Source of the DNA: Candidatus Limnocylindrales bacterium
GTDB taxonomy: Bacteria > Desulfobacterota > Binatia > UBA1149 > CAITLU01
Reading direction: 5' to 3'
DNA: 64,000 bases
NCBI GenBank assembly: GCA_035571835.1
Contig: DATNBU010000026.1
Coordinates: 1 to 64,000, forward strand
Under the pieces are notes generated by a model, which made no database searches, had not been told where the DNA came from, and was given only the letters and a program-made list of their open reading frames with translations. Of this stretch, positions 57,279 through 64,000 are shown piece by piece (the first letter of the stretch is position 1; every line of letters starts with the position of its first letter). The translations under genes were made by a program, and so were the position numbers.

Positions 57279-60200
57279 ATGAATCGACTCAAGGCTGCGG
57301 CAGCGGCGGGGCTTGCCGCATTGGTCAGCGTGTTCGTCGTCGGCAGTCCGCCGGCGCACGCCTTCGTGACGTTCGAGAGCGGGCAGGTGCGTCCGCTTGC
57401 GATGTCTCCGGACGGCAACCGCCTGTTCGTCTGCAACACGCCGGATAACCGGGTCGAGATCTTCGACATTGGTGTGGACGGGCTGACGCACGTGACATCG
57501 GTGCCGGTCGGCCTCGAGCCGGTTGCGGTCGCAGCGCGCACCAACACCGAGATCTGGGTCGTCAACCACCTGTCCGACAGCGTCAGCATCGTCGACCTGA
57601 GCGATATCAGCGAGCCGCGCGTGACCCGCAGCCTCACCGTCGGCGACGAGCCGCGCGACATCGTCTTCGGCGGACCCGCGTTCGACCACGCCTACATCAC
57701 GACGGCCCATCGCGGACAGAACATCCCGTTCGATCCACAGCTTACGACGCCGGGCGTCGGCCGCGCCGACGTCTGGGTATTCGATGCGAACGATCTCGGG
57801 TCGAGCTTCGGCGGTGACGAGGAGACGATCCTTACGCTGTTCGGCGACACGCCGCGGCCGCTCGCGGTCAGCCCGGACGGCACCCGCGTCTACGCGGGCG
57901 TGTTCCTGTCGGGCAACCAGACGATGACGCTCGGCGAAGGCATGGTGCCCAACGGCGGCGAGCCCAACGGGCTTCCCGATCCGCCGACGAACCATTCGGG
58001 CGATGCGCGGCCGGAGGTCGGCCTGATCGTCAAGTTCAACGGCTCGCAGTGGGTGGATGAGCTCGGCCGCGACTGGTCGGGCCAGGTCAAGTTCACGCTG
58101 CCGGACTACGACGTGTTCTCGATCGATTCGTCCATGGATCCGCCGGCGGTCACCGGCGGCGCTCCGGGACTGCGCTTCGCCCACGTCGGCACGACGCTGT
58201 TCAACATGGCGATCAATCCGTCCGACGGAAAGCTGTTCGTGACGAATCTCGAGGCGTTCAACGACGTTCGCTTCGAAGGTCCCGGGACGTACGCCGATAC
58301 GACGGTTCGCGGACATCTCGTCGAAAGCCGGATCACCGTCATCGATCCGGTCGCGCAGACCGTCACGCCGCGGCACCTGAACAAGCACATCACGTACGAC
58401 GACATCTTCGATCCGGCTCCGAATGCGACCAACGACAAGAGCCTCGCGTTCCCGCTCGGCATGGCGTTCAACGCCGCGGGGACCAAGCTCTATGTCGCCG
58501 CGCTCGGATCGAGCAAGATCGGCGTCTACGTTCCGTCCGAGATCGAAAACAACACGTTCACGCCGAACGTCGCGAACCAGATCGAGGTCAGCGGCGGCGG
58601 CCCGACCGGCGTGGTTCTCGATGAAGACAACGCGCGCCTGTACGTGCTGACGCGCTTCGACAACTCCGTGTCGGTCGTCGATACCGCGATCAACACGGAG
58701 GAGAGCCACATCTCGCTGCACAATCCGGAACCGGCCAGCGTCGTTGCCGGCCGCCCGTTCCTTTACGATGCACGGCTGACGTCATCGCGCGGCGACCAGG
58801 CGTGCGCGTCGTGCCATATCTTCGGCGACTTCGACGCGCTCGCATGGGATCTCGGCAATCCGGACGACGACAAGGTCGCCAATCCGCTGCAGTTCACGAT
58901 CGGCCCGGTCTTCGGCATCGATCCGGCCTTCCATCCGATGAAGGGCCCCATGACGACGCAGAGCCTGCGCGGCATGGACAACCACGGGGCGATGCACTGG
59001 CGTGGCGACCGCAACGGAGGATCGGCCGGCAGCAGCCAGCCGAACGGCGGCGTCTACAACGAGCAGGCCGCATTCAAGAAGTTCAATCCGGCATTCGTCG
59101 GGCTCATCGGCCGCAGCGAGCAGCTGACGACCGCACAGATGCAGTCGTTCACGGACTTCGTTCTGGACGTCATGTATCCGCCGAATCCGAACCGGGCGCT
59201 CAACAACCAGCTCGATGCCGACCAGCTGGCAGCCCAGACCCTGTACTTTGGCCACAACACCGACACGGTGTTCAACTGCAACGGCTGCCACACGTTCAAC
59301 CGCAACGGCAATGCGGGCGTTGCGCATCCGGGCTTCTTCGGAACCGACGGCCACGGGTCGTTCGAGAACGAGACGCAGATGATGAAGATCGCGCAGCTGC
59401 GCAACCTCTATCAGAAGGTCGGCATGTTCGGCATGGCGACCGAGCCTTTCGTGAATCCCGGGAACAACGGTCCTCAAGGGGACCAGGTGCGCGGATTCGG
59501 ATACCTGCACGACGGCAGCACCGATACGATCTTCCGCTTCCTCCAGGCGACCGTGTTCAACAACCAGTCGCCGACGTCGGGCTTCGCCGCGGGTGCGGCC
59601 GGTGACGTCGAGCGCCGCCAGATGGAGAAGCTCATTCTCGCGTTCGACAGCAATCACCGGCCGATCGTCGGCCAGCAGGCGACGCTGTCGTCGACGAGCG
59701 GCGGCGACGCCGATACCCGCGTCGACCTGATGATCGCGCGTGCCGCTGCGGGCGAGTGCGACGTGATCGCCAAAGGCGTCGTCGGCGGCGAAGAGAGGGG
59801 ATGGTTCTACCAAGGCTCCCACCAGTTCTCGAGTGATCGCGACAGCGAAGGCCTGATCGCCGAAGCGACGCTGCGCGGATACGCGGCGACTCCTGGACAG
59901 GAACTCACGTTCACCGCGGTTCCGACCGGCGAGGGCGAGCGCGAAGGCATCGATCGCGATCAGGACGGCTATCTCGACGCCGACGAGCTCGACGGCGGTT
60001 CGGACCCGGCCGACGAATCGAGCCTGCCGTGCATCGACACGACCGGCGGCCAGATCTTCCGGAAAGCCTCGCTGCAGGAGAGCAAAGGAAAGCTGAAGAT
60101 CACCGCCGACCTCACGCTCGCGAACGCGTTCAGCGGCGGCATCATCTCGGTCGAGGCCGAGGATGGCGACGGTGTGATCTTCTCGGGCATTGTCGACGCG

Positions 60201-60440
60201 GCCAGCCTCGTGCCGAACAACGCCGGCACGATGTACAAGTACAAGGCGCCGACGGGAACGCACGGCATCACCAAGCTCAGCATCAAGGCGAACTCGGGCA
60301 CGCCGGGCCTCTACCGCGTGAAGATCCAGACCGACCAGGCCTGGACCGCTCCCGGCGCCGACGAGACGATTGCGACCACCTCGGTGACGATCCAGGTGAT
60401 CGACGAATGCTTCGAGGGCCCGGCGACGAAGGTCTACTGA
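57279..60440 (+). CDS. Periplasmic beta-propeller/diheme cytochrome protein, copy 1
   Basis: The 1053-residue exported protein starts MNRLKAAAAAGLAALVSVFV after GGGAGGAGA. Residues 30-490 are YVTN-type propeller blades (SPDGNRLFVCNTPDNRVEIF, GLEPVAVAARTNTEIWVVN). A diheme region follows with CASCH at 509-513 and CNGCH at 667-671, separated by conserved MKGPMTTQSLRGMDNHG. A calcium loop DRDQDGYLDADE lies near 892. The last 110 residues are an unrecognised beta domain. It resembles exported redox or cytochrome-peroxidase-like proteins. A direct paralogue follows, and each copy has its own promoter and terminator. Confidence 0.88.
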   Translation: MNRLKAAAAAGLAALVSVFVVGSPPAHAFVTFESGQVRPLAMSPDGNRLFVCNTPDNRVEIFDIGVDGLTHVTSVPVGLEPVAVAARTNTEIWVVNHLSDSVSIVDLSDISEPRVTRSLTVGDEPRDIVFGGPAFDHAYITTAHRGQNIPFDPQLTTPGVGRADVWVFDANDLGSSFGGDEETILTLFGDTPRPLAVSPDGTRVYAGVFLSGNQTMTLGEGMVPNGGEPNGLPDPPTNHSGDARPEVGLIVKFNGSQWVDELGRDWSGQVKFTLPDYDVFSIDSSMDPPAVTGGAPGLRFAHVGTTLFNMAINPSDGKLFVTNLEAFNDVRFEGPGTYADTTVRGHLVESRITVIDPVAQTVTPRHLNKHITYDDIFDPAPNATNDKSLAFPLGMAFNAAGTKLYVAALGSSKIGVYVPSEIENNTFTPNVANQIEVSGGGPTGVVLDEDNARLYVLTRFDNSVSVVDTAINTEESHISLHNPEPASVVAGRPFLYDARLTSSRGDQACASCHIFGDFDALAWDLGNPDDDKVANPLQFTIGPVFGIDPAFHPMKGPMTTQSLRGMDNHGAMHWRGDRNGGSAGSSQPNGGVYNEQAAFKKFNPAFVGLIGRSEQLTTAQMQSFTDFVLDVMYPPNPNRALNNQLDADQLAAQTLYFGHNTDTVFNCNGCHTFNRNGNAGVAHPGFFGTDGHGSFENETQMMKIAQLRNLYQKVGMFGMATEPFVNPGNNGPQGDQVRGFGYLHDGSTDTIFRFLQATVFNNQSPTSGFAAGAAGDVERRQMEKLILAFDSNHRPIVGQQATLSSTSGGDADTRVDLMIARAAAGECDVIAKGVVGGEERGWFYQGSHQFSSDRDSEGLIAEATLRGYAATPGQELTFTAVPTGEGEREGIDRDQDGYLDADELDGGSDPADESSLPCIDTTGGQIFRKASLQESKGKLKITADLTLANAFSGGIISVEAEDGDGVIFSGIVDAASLVPNNAGTMYKYKAPTGTHGITKLSIKANSGTPGLYRVKIQTDQAWTAPGADETIATTSVTIQVIDECFEGPATKVY

Positions 60441-60494
60441 GCGATCACGGGCTCGCCGGCACCCGATTCATTCGGATGCCGGAGATGGACAGCG

Positions 60495-60535
60495 CAAAGG
60501 GGCGCGAGCGATGCTCGCGCCCCTTTGTGTTTCTC
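60495..60535 (+). terminator. Terminator of copy 1
   Basis: There is a perfect 15-bp stem (CAAAGGGGCGCGAGC / GCTCGCGCCCCTTTG) with a 3-nt loop, followed by a weak T-containing tail TGTTTCT. It ends just before the promoter of copy 2. Confidence 0.8.
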
Positions 60536-60537
60536 CC

Positions 60538-60598
60538 TTGAATCGCCGGGGGTTCTACCGGCATAGTGCTCGCGGATTTCTGCACTTGGGGTGCAGAA
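60538..60598 (+). promoter_or_regulatory. Promoter plus 5' hairpin of copy 2
   Basis: TTGAAT at 60538 and CATAGT at 60562 are 18 bp apart. The inverted repeat TTCTGCAC-TTGGG-GTGCAGAA lies at 60578-60598. The layout matches copy 1 base for base in its key parts. Confidence 0.6.
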
Positions 60599-60616
60599 TC
60601 GCGCGGGAGGAGAAAC

Positions 60617-63600
60617 ATGAGCATTTTCAAGCGGGTTGCCGGTGCGCTCGGTGTCGCCGGGCTGGTCTTCCTGTCGTCTGCGCCGGCGGGCGCGTTCGTC
60701 ACGTTCGAGTCCGGGCCGGTCCGCCCTCTCGCAAAGTCGCCGGACGGCACCCGGCTGTTCGTCTGCAACATCCCGGACAACACCCTCGAAGTCTTCGACA
60801 TCGAGCCCGACGGGCTGACCAAAGTCGCCTCGGTGCCGGTCGGCCTGGAGCCCGTGGCGGTGGCCGCGCGCACCGATACCGAAGTCTGGGTCGTCAACTT
60901 CCTGTCCGACAGCGTCAGCATCGTCGATCTGACCGACATCGACGCACCGAGAGTTACTCGCACGCTGACGGTCGGCGACGAGCCGCGCGACATCGTGTTC
61001 GGCGGCGCGCTGTTCAACAAGGCTTTCATCACCACCGCGCACCGCGGTCAGAACGATCCGAACGACCCTCAGCTGACAACCGAAGGCGTGGGACGCGCCG
61101 ACGTGTGGGTCTTCGACGCGACGGCTCTCGGCTCCGACTTCGGCGGCAACGAGACGACGATCCTCACGCTGTTCGGCGACACGCCGCGCCCGCTCGCGGT
61201 CAGCCCCGACGGGACGCGCGTCTATGCCGGTGTATTCCTGTCCGGAAACCAGACCACCGTGATCAACGAAGGCGTGATTCCGAACGCTCTCGATTTCAAC
61301 GGCAACCCGGTTCCTTCGCGCCCCGCACTGGCACTCCCGCCGCCCGACACGGACGCAAGCGGTGATCCGCGGCCGGAAGTCGGCCTGATCGTAAAGTTCG
61401 ACGGCACGCACTGGGTCGACGAGCTCGGGCGGAATTTCGACAGCCTCGTGCGCCTGAGCCTGCCGGACTACGACGTGTTCGCGATCGACGCGACGCAGAA
61501 TCCGCCGGCACAGGTTGCCGGCAGCGGCGGCCAGTTCGCGCACGTCGGCACGACGCTGTTCAACATGTCGATCAACCCGGCCGACGGAAAGCTCTTCGTC
61601 AGCAACCTCGAAGCGTTCAACGACGTGCGGTTCGAGGGCCCCGGGACGTTCGCCGACACCACTGTACGCGGACATCTCGTCGAGAGCCGCATCACGGTGA
61701 TCGACCCGGTGGCCGAAACGGTCACGCCGGTTCATCTCAACAAGCACATCACCTACGACGACACGTTCGATCCGATCCCGAACACCACCAACGACAAGAG
61801 CCTCGCATTCCCGCTCGACATGGCGTTCACCGCCGACGGGTCGAAGCTTTACGTGGCCGCATTCGGCTCGAGCAAGATCGGAACGTACGTGACCTCCGAG
61901 CTTGCCGGCGATACGTTCACGCCGGATGCAGCCGACCAGATCCAGGTCAGCGGCGGCGGCCCGGCCGGTATCGTGCTCGACGAAGCGACTTCACGCCTGT
62001 TCGTGCTGACGCGCTTCAACAACTCGGTCTCGATCGTCGACACCGCGATCAACACCGAGCTGGAGAACATTCCGCTTCACAATCCGGAGCCGGCGAGCGT
62101 GGTTGCGGGGCGGCCCTTCCTCTACGATGCGCGCCACACATCGGCACGCGGCGACCAGGCGTGCGCATCGTGCCACATCTTCGGTGACATGGACGGCCTC
62201 GCATGGGATCTCGGCAATCCCGACGACGACATCGTCAACAACCCGCAGCAGTTCACGATCGGCCCGATCGGCGACCCGGACTTCCATCCGATGAAGGGCC
62301 CCATGACGACGCAGAGCCTGCGCGGCATGGACAACCACGGCCCGATGCACTGGCGCGGTGACCGGACCGGTGGAAACACCGAGGCGAACCATCAGCCCAA
62401 CCAGGGTTCGTACAACGAGGATCTCGCGTTCAAGGCGTTCAATCCGGCGTTCGTCGGACTGATCGGCCGCAGCGCGACGCTGCCGGACATCGAGATGCAG
62501 GCCTACACGGACTTCATCCTGCAGGTGATGTATCCGCCCAACCCGATCCGCGCGCTCGACAACTCGCTTACGCCGGGTCAGGCGGTGGCGCAGAACATCT
62601 TCTTCAATCGCGACCCGATCGACACGTTCGAGACGTGCGAAAGCTGTCACCGCACCAACCGCAACGGCAATGCCGGCGTTGCGCGACCCGGATTCTTCGG
62701 TACCGACGGTCAGTCGAGCTTCGAGAACGAGACGCAGCACTTCAAGATCGCGCACCTTCGAAACCTGTACCAGAAGGTCGGAATGTTCGGCAATGCGGCC
62801 GAGCCGTTCGTCAATCCGGGCAACAACGGGAACCTCGGTGACCAGGTGCGCGGCTTCGGCTTCCTGCACGATGGCAGCATCGACACGGTCTTCCGCTTCC
62901 TGCAGGCGACGGTGTTCAATCCGCATGCGGCGGGCCCGGGCAACAACCCGCCGGCCAACATCGGATTCCTCAACGACACCGAGCGCGCCGACATGGAAAG
63001 CTTCGTCCTCGCGTTCGACAGCAATCACCGGCCGGTCGTCGGCCAGCAGGTGACGCTCACGTCCACGACCGGCGGCGACGCGGACACTCGCGTCGACCTG
63101 CTCCTCGACCGTGCCGACGCGAACGAATGCGACGTGGTCGTCAAGGGCGTCATCGCCGGCGAAGAACGCGGCTGGGTCTACGACGGCTCCGGACAGTTTT
63201 CGACGGACAGCTTCGGCGACGGGCAAGTCGCAGAAGCAGCCCTGCGCGCGCTCGCCGACACCGCCGGTCAGGAGCTCACGTTCACGGCCGTGCCGGTCGG
63301 CGAGGGATATCGCATCGGCCTCGATCGCGACCTCGATGGTTACCGCAACGCCGACGAAGTCGGAGCGGGAAGCGATCCGGGCGACGAAGCGAGCACGCCG
63401 TGCGCAACCACGACCTCGAACTTCGTGTACACAAAAGCGAAGCTCCAGGACAGCAAGGGCAAGCTGCAGATCAAGGCCGACATGACGCTGTCGTCTGCGT
63501 ATACGGGCGGCGTGGTTTCGGTCGTCGCGATGGACGGCGGCGGCATCATCTTTACCGGTGAGATCGGAGCGCTCACACCGAACAACGCCGCGACCAAGTA

Positions 63601-63805
63601 CACGTACAAGGCGCCGATGGACAGCACCGGAATCACCAAGGTCGCCGTGAAGGCGATGAAGGACCCGGGAGTCTACCGCGTCACGATGAAGACCAGTGCG
63701 GCCTGGACACCTCCGTCGGCTGACGAGACCATCGTGTCGACTTTCGTCACGTTGCGCGTCGTCGACGAATGCGTCGACGGTCCCGCCACCAAGGTCGACG
63801 ACTGA
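60617..63805 (+). CDS. Periplasmic beta-propeller/diheme cytochrome protein, copy 2
   Basis: This 1062-residue paralogue of the preceding gene is collinear with it throughout. It has a signal peptide (MSIFKRVAGALGVAGLVFL), propeller blades, haem motifs CASCH at 516-520 and CESCH at 674-678, the calcium loop DRDLDGYRNADE, and the same C-terminal beta domain (TKAKLQDSKGKLQIKADMTL). The main differences are a longer loop near residue 225-250 and a replaced second haem-site context (FETCESCHRTNRNGN). The strong likeness and repeated promoter/terminator point to a tandem duplication of a whole transcription unit. Confidence 0.88.
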   Translation: MSIFKRVAGALGVAGLVFLSSAPAGAFVTFESGPVRPLAKSPDGTRLFVCNIPDNTLEVFDIEPDGLTKVASVPVGLEPVAVAARTDTEVWVVNFLSDSVSIVDLTDIDAPRVTRTLTVGDEPRDIVFGGALFNKAFITTAHRGQNDPNDPQLTTEGVGRADVWVFDATALGSDFGGNETTILTLFGDTPRPLAVSPDGTRVYAGVFLSGNQTTVINEGVIPNALDFNGNPVPSRPALALPPPDTDASGDPRPEVGLIVKFDGTHWVDELGRNFDSLVRLSLPDYDVFAIDATQNPPAQVAGSGGQFAHVGTTLFNMSINPADGKLFVSNLEAFNDVRFEGPGTFADTTVRGHLVESRITVIDPVAETVTPVHLNKHITYDDTFDPIPNTTNDKSLAFPLDMAFTADGSKLYVAAFGSSKIGTYVTSELAGDTFTPDAADQIQVSGGGPAGIVLDEATSRLFVLTRFNNSVSIVDTAINTELENIPLHNPEPASVVAGRPFLYDARHTSARGDQACASCHIFGDMDGLAWDLGNPDDDIVNNPQQFTIGPIGDPDFHPMKGPMTTQSLRGMDNHGPMHWRGDRTGGNTEANHQPNQGSYNEDLAFKAFNPAFVGLIGRSATLPDIEMQAYTDFILQVMYPPNPIRALDNSLTPGQAVAQNIFFNRDPIDTFETCESCHRTNRNGNAGVARPGFFGTDGQSSFENETQHFKIAHLRNLYQKVGMFGNAAEPFVNPGNNGNLGDQVRGFGFLHDGSIDTVFRFLQATVFNPHAAGPGNNPPANIGFLNDTERADMESFVLAFDSNHRPVVGQQVTLTSTTGGDADTRVDLLLDRADANECDVVVKGVIAGEERGWVYDGSGQFSTDSFGDGQVAEAALRALADTAGQELTFTAVPVGEGYRIGLDRDLDGYRNADEVGAGSDPGDEASTPCATTTSNFVYTKAKLQDSKGKLQIKADMTLSSAYTGGVVSVVAMDGGGIIFTGEIGALTPNNAATKYTYKAPMDSTGITKVAVKAMKDPGVYRVTMKTSAAWTPPSADETIVSTFVTLRVVDECVDGPATKVDD

Positions 63806-63833
63806 GACGGCGCGGCGCGCAGACCGCCAAAGT

Positions 63834-63868
63834 AAAAGGGGCGCGGGCGAAGGCTCGCGCCCCTTTTT
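63834..63868 (+). terminator. Rho-independent terminator of copy 2
   Basis: AAAAGGGGCGCGGGC pairs with GCTCGCGCCCCTTTT across loop GAAG, with one G-T pair, followed by T. Its stem sequence is nearly that of the copy 1 terminator. Confidence 0.9.
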
Positions 63869-63889
63869 CATTCTGCACCGATCGATCGC

Positions 63890-63918
63890 TTGGAACGCGG
63901 GCGCCGGCTTTGTATAGG
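63890..63918 (+). promoter_or_regulatory. Sigma70-like promoter
   Basis: TTGGAA and TATAGG are separated by 17 bp, and the -10 element ends 9 bp before an ATG. It is the best consensus promoter seen in the window. Confidence 0.55.
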
Positions 63919-63927
63919 CGCTCTGCC

Positions 63928-64000
63928 ATGAGCCGGCCGCTGTTTATCGCGATCCTGTCTTCGCCCGTCGCGGCGCTTCTTGCCGGGATGTCGATTTACG
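63928..64000 (+). CDS. Start of a membrane or exported protein, cut by window
   Basis: The ATG at 63928 opens a frame reading MSRPLFIAILSSPVAALLAG to the window end (24 codons). The hydrophobic N-terminus suggests a membrane segment or signal peptide. It sits right behind the promoter at 63890-63918, which would leave a very short leader. Too little is present to name it. Confidence 0.45.
   Translation, partial: MSRPLFIAILSSPVAALLAGMSIY

Overview
The window is a high-GC (roughly two-thirds G+C), gene-dense bacterial chromosome segment with little intergenic space. Its gene content points to an uncultured, aerobic, Gram-negative soil or groundwater bacterium of the former deltaproteobacterial area. 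It has several large secreted cysteine-rich proteins, an RND metal efflux operon, a TonB receptor, a PQQ alcohol dehydrogenase, LLM-type flavin/F420 oxidoreductases and paired acyl-CoA dehydrogenases. Binatota or Myxococcota-like lineages would fit, but this is inference: no rRNA or other phylogenetic marker gene is present. No tRNA, insertion sequence, prophage or CRISPR array was recognised.

Layout. 1-4.3 kb: 3'-truncated secreted protein with ten disintegrin-like Cys repeats, a toxin remnant, SelO and a BolA protein. 4.4-10.3 kb: a small secreted protein, a sugar-type ABC ATPase behind a glycoamylase-like exported hydrolase, a RibD-like protein and a lipoprotein. 10.5-16 kb: HIT protein, ClsC-type phospholipase D, secreted pentapeptide-repeat protein, HAD phosphatase and SDR. 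16.5-25 kb: 1103-residue Cys-rich secreted protein, SDR plus quinone oxidoreductase, DUF4267 protein, duplicated dockerin/Lcl_C protein and LLM oxidoreductase. 25.2-31.4 kb: CzcCBA-type efflux operon preceded by a small Cys protein and a five-copy hairpin array. 31.6-37.2 kb: TypA, RmuC, an unlisted 38-residue membrane peptide, photolyase and half-size GDT1. 37.2-43 kb: PQQ quinohemoprotein dehydrogenase translationally coupled to a TonB receptor, then a histidine kinase lacking its phospho-acceptor histidine. 43-49.7 kb: small exported proteins, DUF2804, exported methyltransferase, RarD, a probable selenoprotein and a beta-barrel protein. 49.8-57.2 kb: SMUG1-type uracil-DNA glycosylase, LLM oxidoreductase, two acyl-CoA dehydrogenases, a large membrane protein and glutathione-dependent formaldehyde dehydrogenase. 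57.2-63.9 kb: two tandem paralogous beta-propeller/diheme cytochrome proteins, each with the same promoter, 5' hairpin and terminator, then the start of another gene.

How it fits together. The PQQ dehydrogenase could oxidise alcohols to aldehydes in the periplasm, and the class III dehydrogenase would dispose of formaldehyde in the cytoplasm. The propeller-cytochromes may be periplasmic redox partners. The acyl-CoA dehydrogenases, SDRs, quinone oxidoreductase and LLM enzymes suggest breakdown of lipid-like or xenobiotic substrates.

The most notable finding is at 47238-48371. An AhpD-like peroxidase-family gene has an in-frame TGA exactly where the second cysteine of its CxxC active site belongs. 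The reading frame continues intact past it and hairpins follow the TGA, which together suggest selenocysteine (CxxU). Automatic gene callers would split it in two.
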